A DNA stretch of 64,000 bases, taken from contig CALIRO010000011.1 of the NCBI GenBank assembly GCA_938042245.1, forward strand, positions 1 to 64,000. The letters run 5' to 3'. Positions 31,069 through 39,590 of this stretch are shown in pieces. The position numbers and the translations under genes are program-made. Every line of letters starts with the position of its first letter. The stretch's first letter is position 1. Under the pieces are notes generated by a model, which was not told the DNA's origin, did no database searches, and saw only the letters and a list, made by a program, of their open reading frames with translations. The stretch is from an uncultured Thermoguttaceae bacterium (lineage in GTDB: Bacteria > Planctomycetota > Planctomycetia > Pirellulales > Thermoguttaceae).

Positions 31069-31115
31069 ATATGTTCATAAGGTTCATGTTATGTTCCGTC
31101 TTTTGCAGAGGTTCC
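31069..31115 (-). mobile_element. Partial family B copy
   Basis: Only the family B end is preserved, TATGTTCATAAGGTTCATGT and onward to TTTTGCAGAGGTTCC. The rest of the element is degenerate or missing. It has the same orientation as B4, about 115 bases away. Confidence 0.6.
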
Positions 31116-31254
31116 CAGAATACGTTCCAGGGGAGTCTAACAGACTAGGGCACAATAGTGTATGGTCATCCAGCCTGTTTCGCAGGGATGGCTGGGCGCC
31201 TCAGGCGGTCGAAACGGTGAGGATTCTCCAGCCTTCATAAGGAGAAGAATATGC

Positions 31255-33306
31255 TTAGGGGGCAGGTTGATTGGCAGTGGCCGCGGCCAAAGCATCCAGC
31301 ACCTGCCGTTTGGTCAGCAGGTCGGCCAGGATGATCGGCGGTTGCTCCGAAACCTGGGGGATTGGATTCGGTTGATCCGGTAGCCGGACGGCTTTTGGTC
31401 GTGGCCAGATCGCCAGCACCGGAATGGAATTGTAGCCTAATTCATTGAGAGCCTTTTTGATCACCGGAGACTGTTCCGTCCAATCGGCTAGAAGCGGCAG
31501 GACATCGTGCTGGGCGATCCATTGGCGGACTTCGGCCGTATCAATGGCGAACCTCAGGTTCCATTTGCAGGTCAGGCACCAGTCGGCCGTAAAATAGACC
31601 AACACGGTTTTTCCTTCCGAGCGGGCTTGGGCCAGGCGTTCCGGGCTAAACGGTTCCCATGGGATCCGGTCGGTTCGGACCGAAGGATTGTCGCCGGGGT
31701 GGAATTCCCCCAGGGAGGGATTTTGAAGGAAGCTCGGTTCATAATAGATGAGAACGGAAAAGGCCAGCCAGCCGATGCCGGCGCCTATGGCCGATCCTCC
31801 TAACCATGCCGCCGCCTTTGCTCTCCGAGAGGTACTCCAACTGGCTCGGCCAATCCACCAACAGGCCAGCCACAGTCCCACCAGCAAAGTCAACGTCGGT
31901 ACAAAATATCGGTGGTGCATGGTGGTAAACAAAAACACTACCGTTCCCAGCAGGAAAAAGCCCATCAATTCTTTGAGGGTTTCCATCCAGGCGCCCGGTT
32001 TGGGCAGGAAACGCACTAGCCCCGGAAAGGCACCTAGAAGCAGATACGGTGCGGCCATTCCCAGTCCGACCGCCCCGAAAATTACAAACACCACCACAGC
32101 CGACTGCCCTAACAAAAATCCAAACAATGCGCCCAGAAACGGGCCGCTGCATGGGGTGGCCAAGATGGTGGCAAACACCCCTTTAAAAAAGGCGCCGGCA
32201 GCGCCTTCTTTCTGTTGAAGCTCCACAGCGCCCCTGCCTCCAGCAAAGCCGGGAATCGGGATCTCCCAAACGCCTAGAAAACTCAGAGCCATCACAAAGA
32301 CCAGGGCCGTCAGAGCAATCTTAAACCAGGGCAAGGTAAACTGTTCGCCCCAAGCATGGCCCAACAGGGCCGTCAATGCCGCCAACACCAAAAAGACCGA
32401 CATCAGCCCGGCCGTGTACCAGAGGTTCAGGGCCATGATTCGGCCTTTGCTTTCGCCCGCCTGCTGCAAAAACGAAAATAGCTTCAAGCTGATAACTGGC
32501 AACACACAGGGCATCAGATTCAGGATCAACCCACCTAAAAAGGCGAAGCCGATTTTCACTGCTAAACCGCTCAAAGAAAGGCTTTCTCCGCTGGTAGGCC
32601 GAGATGGGGCTTCTGGACGCACGGGGGTTATAGAAGGAGACGGAGGCTGGGCTGTTGGAGCGGGAGCGGCTTCCGGGGTGGGTTTGTCTGCCTTGCTGGA
32701 GGCCGAAAGCAGTTGAGGCGAAATCTCCCCCGCTTGCCACCGAGCTAGGAAGGGAAAATCCTGCGGCGCTAAGCACCGAGTGGAGGTGCACGGTTGGGCA
32801 CGCACTTGGCCTTGGATGGCTATTTGGGTGCGATCTACGCCCTCAGCCAACCGGACCAGGGCCCGCCAAGTTACTTGGCCCGGATGGATCTCTAGCCAAT
32901 TGGGGCCGAGGGTAGGGTCTTGTTTGCGTTGGGGGGGCTGAACTGGCTCGAAAGGGGTCTGTAATTGGTAGGCGTCGGAGGGGGTCAAATGGATTTGGGT
33001 GGGCGTGGCTGGGCCGGGCGGCTGGGTCAGAGAGTAGATGTACCAGTCCGGCTCCATCGTAGCGGTAATCCGAAGTTCCGCTTGCTCAGTTTCTGGGAGG
33101 CCAACAATCGCTGCGGACACCTGAACCGGCTTTGGTTCCGATAAAAGCCCTTTCCACACACTGCCTGCTTGCAGCGGATCGGCAGAAGAAGCTATTTCTT
33201 GGGCTGCTACCGGAGGCGGGAAAGCGTCTTGGAACTGAGAACTCCAGCAAGTCCACACCAGGAAGCAAAGGAAAGCAAACTGCCGCCAAGCCGAAGGAGT
33301 TCTCAT
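31255..33306 (-). CDS. dsbD: DsbD-type thiol:disulfide interchange protein
   Basis: DsbD moves reducing power from cytoplasmic thioredoxin across the inner membrane to periplasmic proteins. The 683-residue protein has all three parts. After a signal segment comes an N-terminal periplasmic domain with Cys173 and Cys178 (QPCTSTRCLA). The membrane domain has about eight helices, with Cys267 (LMPCVLP) and Cys386 (TPCSGPF). The C-terminal thioredoxin fold carries WCLTC (576-580). A Pro-rich linker of about 40 residues (205-240) joins the first two domains. All six expected redox cysteines are seen. A gap of about 220 bases separates it from hemC upstream, so co-transcription is uncertain. Exported cysteine-rich proteins elsewhere in the window are plausible clients, but that is inference. 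Confidence 0.92.
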   Translation of the reverse strand: MRTPSAWRQFAFLCFLVWTCWSSQFQDAFPPPVAAQEIASSADPLQAGSVWKGLLSEPKPVQVSAAIVGLPETEQAELRITATMEPDWYIYSLTQPPGPATPTQIHLTPSDAYQLQTPFEPVQPPQRKQDPTLGPNWLEIHPGQVTWRALVRLAEGVDRTQIAIQGQVRAQPCTSTRCLAPQDFPFLARWQAGEISPQLLSASSKADKPTPEAAPAPTAQPPSPSITPVRPEAPSRPTSGESLSLSGLAVKIGFAFLGGLILNLMPCVLPVISLKLFSFLQQAGESKGRIMALNLWYTAGLMSVFLVLAALTALLGHAWGEQFTLPWFKIALTALVFVMALSFLGVWEIPIPGFAGGRGAVELQQKEGAAGAFFKGVFATILATPCSGPFLGALFGFLLGQSAVVVFVIFGAVGLGMAAPYLLLGAFPGLVRFLPKPGAWMETLKELMGFFLLGTVVFLFTTMHHRYFVPTLTLLVGLWLACWWIGRASWSTSRRAKAAAWLGGSAIGAGIGWLAFSVLIYYEPSFLQNPSLGEFHPGDNPSVRTDRIPWEPFSPERLAQARSEGKTVLVYFTADWCLTCKWNLRFAIDTAEVRQWIAQHDVLPLLADWTEQSPVIKKALNELGYNSIPVLAIWPRPKAVRLPDQPNPIPQVSEQPPIILADLLTKRQVLDALAAATANQPAP

Positions 33307-33527
33307 CGTTCCGGGATCCTTTTCAAATTAGGGGGAAATCTTTGTTGGGGAACCTGTGGGTCTTTTTAGGCCCTTTCAGGGGGATGTTTTTACAACGCAC
33401 TCATCACTGCATTCCATTATTCTAAGTGGGGAAAGGGGGAGAAGGTATCAATTAGGGATCAATTACGGGTTATTTTATGTGAATATACATAATATAGGTA
33501 ATTTACATAGAATAACTGAGCGAAAGC

Positions 33528-34502
33528 TTATGGCCTTCGGGCAGCCAGGATGAGTTGGTTTGCCCCTTGGGCAAGCAGTTGTTCGGCCACCTGCCGGCCC
33601 AAGGCGGCCGCCTCGTGAAGCAATTCTTCTTGGGAGGGGGTAGCCCCCAGCAAAACTGGGCTGATGCGCACTGTTTGGGTAGCCTGTAACATCTGCTGGC
33701 CCTTTGGATCGAGGACTCGGCCGGTCAGGACTAATTGAGCATGCTCGATTCTGGCCCAGGCGGCTACAGGGGCTAAGCACCCGCCATGCAGATGGGCCAA
33801 CATCGCCCGCTCCGCCACCACCGCCGCATGGGTAGCCGGATCGTCCACCAGCTCGACCAACGCCCTGGTCTGTGCATCGTCGGCCCGTACCTCAATACCC
33901 AAGGCCCCTTGGCCGACCGCTGGCAACAGCACCGTAGGAAAAAGCCGCTCCGTCCATGCCGATTCCGGAATCCCCAGCCGAGCCAAACCCGCCTCCGCCA
34001 GCACAATGCCGTCATATTGGCCTGCCTGGAGTTTACGCAGCCGGGTGTCCACATTGCCCCGCACCGGCGCCATTTGTAAATCGGGCCGGGCATGGAGCAA
34101 TTGGGCTTGCCGGCGGAGACTACCAGTTCCGATGACTGCTCCGGGCGGCAACTGGGCCAAAGGAGACTGATGCCGACTTATCAGCACATCGCCCACCGGA
34201 CCCCGCTCCGGCACTGCTGCTATCATCAACCCCTCCACCGGTTGGGTAGGCAAATCCTTCAGGCTATGGACGGCCAGATCCACCCGGCCTTCCAGAAGAG
34301 CTTTTTGGATTTCGCGGGTAAAGATGCCCCGGCTGGTCCAGGCATCGGCTTGCAGGTCTTGCCGACGGTCCCCCTCGGTCACAATCAGCACCAATTCTAC
34401 GGGAGCTCCCAGGCCCTGGAGTTTCTCGGCCACCCAATGAGCTTGCCATTGGGCCAAAACGCTTCGGCGGGTTCCGATCCGAAAACAGCGCTGGCTAGGC
34501 AC
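33528..34502 (-). CDS. hemC: Porphobilinogen deaminase (hydroxymethylbilane synthase)
   Basis: Joins four porphobilinogen units into hydroxymethylbilane in haem synthesis. The 324-residue product is of family length. It starts with GTG, preceded by AGGGGAG. Conserved elements are IGTRRSVLAQWQA, DLAVHSLKDLPTQ, GTGSLRRQAQL, VRGNVDTRLRKL and the cofactor attachment Cys242 in HLHGGCLAPVAAW. No other haem gene is adjacent. It is a cytoplasmic enzyme and every key region is intact. Confidence 0.96.
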   Translation of the reverse strand: MPSQRCFRIGTRRSVLAQWQAHWVAEKLQGLGAPVELVLIVTEGDRRQDLQADAWTSRGIFTREIQKALLEGRVDLAVHSLKDLPTQPVEGLMIAAVPERGPVGDVLISRHQSPLAQLPPGAVIGTGSLRRQAQLLHARPDLQMAPVRGNVDTRLRKLQAGQYDGIVLAEAGLARLGIPESAWTERLFPTVLLPAVGQGALGIEVRADDAQTRALVELVDDPATHAAVVAERAMLAHLHGGCLAPVAAWARIEHAQLVLTGRVLDPKGQQMLQATQTVRISPVLLGATPSQEELLHEAAALGRQVAEQLLAQGANQLILAARRP

Positions 34503-34706
34503 TACCGCTCCCCTTGCTGGTTGGCATGATTGGGGTATAGCAACTGGAAGGATGATTTCGTTCTACCGGCCTTAGAGCCTGGGAGCGAAGTGGCCCTCCC
34601 TTCGGGAAAGACCGATCTGCCCCCAGCCAAGCCGATTTCTTGGCCTCTGGAAAAAAGCCTAACTCCTTTCAAAAGATAGGACCTGCTGAATACGGAGAGC
34701 AGTCGA

Positions 34707-35741
34707 TCAAGAGGGATTTTTCGAAGCCGGCGGCGAGCTGGCCAATGGGGAGGAGATGACCGGTGCAACGGACTCTACTTCCGTTAGGCGAGCAGACTTC
34801 CCGAGACGCTTTTGTTCTTCAGGCGGGAGGAATTCTACCTTTTGATGCAACGGCCCTACCACGCCGCAACTGATGAGGTATTCCAGGGCTTGTTCGACAG
34901 TAATATTCAGATCGACCACTTCGCTTCGGCGTACCTGGACCGTAAAGCCGGTCATCGGGGCGGGTGAAGTGGGAACCAACACGGAAAGCACCGGTTCATT
35001 GGCCGCCGCTTGCACATCCAGGAAACCTTCTCCGGTAACAAAGCCGATCGACCAGATGCCTTTGCGGGGATACTCCACGGCTACAACCCGTTTGAACTCC
35101 ACAGCCCGTTGGCCGAAGAAAAAGTCGCTTACCTGTTTAGCCGCCCCATAGACGTTCCGTACCAACGGGAGCCGAAGGAGAAAGCGTTCCAGGTAACTGT
35201 ATAAAAAATTACCAATTCGGGCGGTGATCAACTTCCCCAACAAATACAAAAACAAAATGAATCCCAAAAGAAACGCGGGAATCACCACCCAAGGCCGAAG
35301 ATACCGCAGCTCCACATAACGGTGATAATATCCTAGCCCGGTTTGCGGCAAGGGTTCGGGACGCTGCCGGGTCCGCACATATTCCCACACTTGCTGAGGA
35401 ATATAAGTCTGGTCTTCCACCTGGCAATAAATCTGCTCTCCCAGCTGGATATAAATCCCCCCTTCCCTCCGCGCCTTCTTAGCGCCGGCGGCAGCCATAT
35501 CCTGCTCGGTGCGGATATCTTTGATCATCCACGCCAGGACATGGCGGGCTGCGCCGGAAACCGGTTCCAGCAAATAGCTGTTGATCGTACTCCAAGCCCA
35601 AAGCAAAATCACTACCGTCACCAGAGGCGGCAGGAGGGTGCTCAGCCCGTAGATAACCGCCGTCCGGAACGGACTAGGTGGTTTGGCCCCTTCCGGCAAC
35701 AGCCCCAACGCACGGGCATCCCTCGAAACAGGCTGACTCAT
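34707..35741 (-). CDS. DUF502 family membrane protein
   Basis: Function unknown. I start at ATG 35741 because GAGGTGG lies just upstream; a longer in-frame start (35873) adds 44 residues with no membrane or domain signal. The 344-residue protein has a first membrane helix (YGLSTLLPPLVTVVILLWAW), an insert of about 80 residues outside, and a second helix (VVIPAFLLGFILFLYLLGKL). The DUF502 core follows: LERFLLRLPLVRNVYGAAKQ, FKRVVAVEYPRKGIWSIGF and VLVPTSPAPMTGFTVQV. The C-terminus is a Ser/Pro/Glu-rich tail. It lies 204 bases upstream of hemC on the same strand, with no visible functional link. Confidence 0.85.
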   Translation of the reverse strand: MSQPVSRDARALGLLPEGAKPPSPFRTAVIYGLSTLLPPLVTVVILLWAWSTINSYLLEPVSGAARHVLAWMIKDIRTEQDMAAAGAKKARREGGIYIQLGEQIYCQVEDQTYIPQQVWEYVRTRQRPEPLPQTGLGYYHRYVELRYLRPWVVIPAFLLGFILFLYLLGKLITARIGNFLYSYLERFLLRLPLVRNVYGAAKQVSDFFFGQRAVEFKRVVAVEYPRKGIWSIGFVTGEGFLDVQAAANEPVLSVLVPTSPAPMTGFTVQVRRSEVVDLNITVEQALEYLISCGVVGPLHQKVEFLPPEEQKRLGKSARLTEVESVAPVISSPLASSPPASKNPS

Positions 35742-36220
35742 TGCTACCACCTCACCTTGGCTGACAGGCGCGTAACTGCCCAGACGCTTAGGCCGACTAA
35801 AGGACCCTCGACCAATCTGCTGCAGAACTAGGCCTTTCCATCCCAATACGCTGCCTACTGGTTCGGTAACCATTCAGCCGATCGGAGCGTCGTTCTTGTC
35901 ATCGGGACCGAAAGCTTCGGAGCCAGGCTACCATGACGGAAAAGGCTACGATGCACTCTCGGGAGGTTCCGGAAAAACCACAAGCAGCTCCAAGGAAACC
36001 TGCACTGCCGCTTGCCTGGCAGGGACATGGTGCGGCGTCTGAGCGAAAAAGGGCGCCAATTCACTCCCAACGGCTAAAATGCTACCTATTTTTCCTTGTA
36101 ATAAAATAGTTTGCCGTTGCCAAGAAGACAACGGAAAAAAACTTCGGATATTCCCCCCAAAAGAGGGGAGATGGAAACAGGAAAAGTTTCCGGCGGTTTT
36201 CCAGGAGCCTGAAAAAAAGC
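35742..36220. other. Spacer, nothing recognised
   Basis: There is no domain-bearing frame, repeat family or RNA gene between the metallophosphoesterase and the DUF502 gene. An in-frame N-terminal extension of the DUF502 gene covers 35742-35873 but looks non-coding. Confidence 0.35.
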
Positions 36221-37110
36221 CTACAGATACTTCCAGGTGCGTCCGGTAATAGCTCGGAACCACTGGGCATCGATGACTTCGTACTGATGATCCTCCGGTC
36301 CATTCCAACGGAGCACGGCCATACAGCCAGGTTCTGGAGAACCCACATAAGCGCCGTGCTCTCTTTGAAAATTGACATCTGCATGCCAATAACACCGGGT
36401 TTTCCCAATTTGGTAAGGCGGGATCGGATGCATGTGATGGCCGTAGAATTGATAGCTCGGCTGGCATAATTCGATCAGGACCTGGATCAGTTCGGAACCT
36501 TCCAGCGTAGCGCCAAAGGGGCCGCAGTGGGTCAGAAGCACATCAAACTTCTCTGCCAGAAGCTGCTCAGCGGCCATGGGATCGACATAAGGGCTTATCG
36601 GTTGCCCTGCAGGGGAGTCTTCTCTTTCTTTGGCCCCTCCCAGGGCGGCAATGCGCAACCCAGCCAATTCGGTAATCTGACCACTTTGCAAATAATAAAT
36701 CCGCCTAAAAAAGTCCACGGGAGCCGATTTCTGATTACCCACCCTGTCGGCCAAGGCTTGAAAATCTTCATGATTTCCATGGCAAAAAATGGCCGGGCAT
36801 CGCACCGTCTCCAAACTATCAGGATCGCCACACAAAGTTTCTTCTAACTTTCTATCCCGGTACTTCTCCTGAGAAGCCTGTGGTTCCATATACAAAGCAA
36901 ACCCTAACTCTTCAGGGTCCCGCTTGATGTACTCTTTAGTAGCTTTATCCAAACGCGATGGGTCCGGGAAAAGCCAATGTCTCCACAAAGCAAAATCCCA
37001 TCCAAATGCACGCCCGAATTGCGTTGCCAATGTCGGCACAATTGGAACATCAGGCGAAAATGCCCATGGACATCCCCAAAAATCGCAAAATACTTCGCAT
37101 CCGTCGTCAT
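36221..37110 (-). pseudogene. Calcineurin-like metallophosphoesterase with one frameshift
   Basis: The true start is ATG 37110 (GGAG upstream): MTTDAKYFAIFGDVHGHFRL, with the first metal motif GDVHGH, then ILLCGDIGF. The frame breaks at a TTTT run near 36972. One added T continues as FFPDPSRLDKATKEYIKRDP and stays open to 36221. The downstream part has the remaining metal ligands, FCHGNHED, LLTHCGP and YGHHMHP. The restored enzyme would be about 297 residues and a typical cytoplasmic phosphoesterase; its substrate is unknown. Because every metal motif is intact and only one base is missing in a homopolymer, an assembly indel is quite possible. Confidence 0.78.
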
Positions 37111-37596
37111 GGCAGACTCCTATAAGCCCCAATTCTGCCTTTCTCTATCTTTCTCCATTAAATGCCTCCCCAACCGAACCTCTCCGCAGCGAAAGAATAA
37201 AGATCTCCTGGTTGGTGTCGGCTCCACGGAGCCTTGTTGTCTAGTCCCTCGGAAGCAGAAATCCTATCCGCGGATGATTGGTCATTACCTCGCAAGCCCC
37301 GCTGCCAAATTGGAAGATTGGTTAAAAAAACTGGAACCCTCCTGCTTGGGCAGGGCTATCAGGAAGGGGCAGTTGCGTTCGGCTGAACGCTTGGCCGGGG
37401 GTTGGCTTATTTTGTCTCTCGCTGGATTGGCCCAGTTGCCTTCGCCCAGCACCTGGCCCATAACCCAAGTTGCCCCCAATATATTAAGACGGCTGAGATG
37501 TTACCCACATAGGTACGAAAAAAGTGGTTAGGCACAAATAAAATAAACAACAAGGGAAGTTTAAAAAGAATAGATAAATTAAATAGGCTAGATGTA
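37111..37596. other. Spacer with a solitary family A end
   Basis: No gene is seen. ACGGCTGAGATGTTACC (37489-37505) matches a family A right end at most positions but has no partner. A small palindrome, GCGTTCGGCTGAACGC, lies at about 37374-37389 and is not an element end. Confidence 0.45.
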
Positions 37597-38925
37597 TTAG
37601 GAAGTTTTGGAAAGGCAGAAACCGGAGCGGAGGACCAGCAGCACCACTTCTGGGGGGCAATTCCACCGTAAAGGCCATTCGGCAGAAATCCCCCGGGTTA
37701 CGTGAAGGACGGTGGGCGGTTCATGGAAGACTCCCCCGGAATACCGAACACCGCTCCGACTGGGGGTTAAGATGGGACCAACTAAGGGGATTTGGATTTG
37801 CCCCCCATGGGTATGCCCAGCAAGCATGAAATCGAACTGATGTTTTCGTGCCCATCGGAGCTGATCGGGGCTGTGGGCCAGGAGGATTCGGACCGGCCCC
37901 CCTTCCGAGGCAGGCGGGGGGGCAGTGCTCAAATCCGGGGCGGGCCCAATCCAAGGGAGTTCATTGCCGGCCAAAAGAATTCGGCCATCCCGGTTGTCTC
38001 CAACCGAGTTTTTCTTCGACCCCGTCCGATAGGTATCCGGAGGGGAAATCGAACTTCCTGAACAGGGGGTTGCACTCTTAGAGGAGAGACCTGCAGGCTT
38101 TCGATGTGGACCCGGTTCAGGCAGCAAGGTCCATCGGCCCCCTAGCCAGACAAAACCCATCTGAGCCATTTCCGCCCGAATCCGGGGCCAATCCAGGCGC
38201 CAATCGTGATTGCCCAAGATAAAATACACCCCCCACCGCGCGTTGAGGGGAGCGAAAACCTTGGGAATCCAACCCAGACAATCCATGGTGTCCAGAAAAT
38301 CGCCGGTGAAAGTAATCAGATCCGGGTTTAGCTGCGCACAAATCTCCATCAGTTGTCGGAACCAATCTTGGCCGACCCGGCCGGTAAAATGCAGATCCGA
38401 TAGATGCAGCAAGCAGAGGCCGTCAAGTTCAGGCGGAAGGTGGGCCAACTGGATCTCACGTCGGGTAAGTTCCATGCGGAGGATTTCGTTTTGAGGTACC
38501 CAAACAAGCGGATGATCCCCAGGAGGCTTCTGCGCTGGCGCTGGTAGATAGATCGAGGCCACTTGCTGGCTGAGCAGCACATTAGGCGGCCGGTGCAACA
38601 CATACCGCCACCACCAGGCCCATAGGTTTCGTCCCGCTACCAGCCAGCAAAACACCCCGTATACTTGCCAAGGCCAAGCTAGGTGCATAAACCAGCCTGC
38701 CCACCCAACATTCTCCGCCACCTCAGGCAGGCTGCTGGCAATGATCCCCCTCAAAAAACCCGCCCCCAACACCCCCCAACACAACACACAGCCAAGCGTT
38801 AAACCTCGCAGCAGGCTCTCTGGCCAAGCTCGGCTATGCATCCGGTTGACCAGGCCGACCCAAAAGCTCGTATGGCCCAACAGGGCCAGTACCACGGCCA
38901 GCACGAGCAATAGAACTGACATCAT
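37597..38925 (-). CDS. Membrane-anchored metallophosphoesterase
   Basis: Probably hydrolyses a phosphodiester or phosphomonoester at the membrane; the substrate is unknown. I start at the MM pair at 38925, because the 121 residues read further upstream are basic and low-quality. The 442-residue protein begins with three or four membrane helices (LLLVLAVVLALLGHTSF, LLRGLTLGCVLCWGVLGAGF, WPWQVYGVFCWLVAG). The phosphoesterase domain has LSDLHFTGRVG, FTGDFLDT, ILGNHDWRLDW and the final AGHTHGGQIQIP. This order matches the YkuE-like membrane subgroup. A disordered insert of about 60 residues rich in Ser and Pro lies between GNHD and AGHTHGG. It neighbours another phosphoesterase gene on the same strand, but the two are not close paralogues. 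Confidence 0.85.
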   Translation of the reverse strand: MMSVLLLVLAVVLALLGHTSFWVGLVNRMHSRAWPESLLRGLTLGCVLCWGVLGAGFLRGIIASSLPEVAENVGWAGWFMHLAWPWQVYGVFCWLVAGRNLWAWWWRYVLHRPPNVLLSQQVASIYLPAPAQKPPGDHPLVWVPQNEILRMELTRREIQLAHLPPELDGLCLLHLSDLHFTGRVGQDWFRQLMEICAQLNPDLITFTGDFLDTMDCLGWIPKVFAPLNARWGVYFILGNHDWRLDWPRIRAEMAQMGFVWLGGRWTLLPEPGPHRKPAGLSSKSATPCSGSSISPPDTYRTGSKKNSVGDNRDGRILLAGNELPWIGPAPDLSTAPPPASEGGPVRILLAHSPDQLRWARKHQFDFMLAGHTHGGQIQIPLVGPILTPSRSGVRYSGGVFHEPPTVLHVTRGISAEWPLRWNCPPEVVLLVLRSGFCLSKTS

Positions 38926-39590
38926 GGAAGGGTCTTCTTGGGAAACGATGGCCACAGAATGATGGCCCCAGGATGAACCTCCTCTCCTTATAGTGTATCC
39001 TCTCCCAAGATGGTGGCCAGCAGCGGGAGTTTCCCCGGCGAATGTGGGGATCAGCGGAGACGTGTACAAAAGATTTCCATTTCGGTGCGGGATCCCCCGG
39101 GATTTTTTCCGGCGGCTCCAGGGTTTGGTCCAGCGCAGCCTTGCTGCTGGCAAGCAGGCTGGTTTTCCAGAGCGTGTGTGGAAGGGCCTTGGAAAGTCCG
39201 ACTTTCCTGCCCGCGCCACTGGCAGCTCCGGGCGGGATGTCGGCACTGCCAGGAGGTCCGCTTGTCTGGACCATCGTCTGGCCGACAATAGGTGGTTCGG
39301 ACAGCTGGCAGGAAAGGCAGTCTAACAGACTAAGTTACCCTCCTGCCTTCATGCGGCCAACCTATCGGTTGGCCGGTCTGGCACGCCAGGGCAAAGGTGA
39401 ACAATACGGGATTGCTGCTGGGAAAACAGGTGGAGTTTGCCCGGTGGGCTGCCAGGGGATGGAATCTTCTGAGGTACCTCTCGAGCAGATGGGGGGTGGA
39501 ATGTTTTGAGGGTAGTTTGCGAGTCGGGCTGCCGTTGTTTCGGCTGCCAGGTGCCAGGTCCGGGTCGGTGGAATGTTTTTCAGTAGGTAG
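38926..39590. other. Spacer, no gene supported
   Basis: Open frames on both strands continue from the neighbouring gene without domains. A single copy of the 25-bp-array core (AGTCTAACAGACTAAGTTAC) is at 39318-39337. Nothing else is recognised. Confidence 0.4.

Larger units (their letters stand above)
29538..31254. other. Repeat-filled spacer between pheA and dsbD
   Basis: No gene is supported in 1.7 kb. The region holds a solitary family A right end (30113-30131), a tandem array of 25-bp units (30624-30768), family B copy B4, a partial family B copy and more 25-bp units. Single units built on CTGTTAGAC also occur near 30014. Confidence 0.55.

Noticed and set aside
30624-31149. Second CRISPR candidate from repeated TCTAACAGAC cores
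   Set aside because: Period 25 with no spacers, degenerate units, and interruption by family B elements. It is a tandem repeat.
39001-39288. Long N-terminal extension of the membrane phosphoesterase
   Set aside because: The extra 121 residues are Arg/Pro-rich with no signal. The MM start directly before the first membrane helix fits much better.
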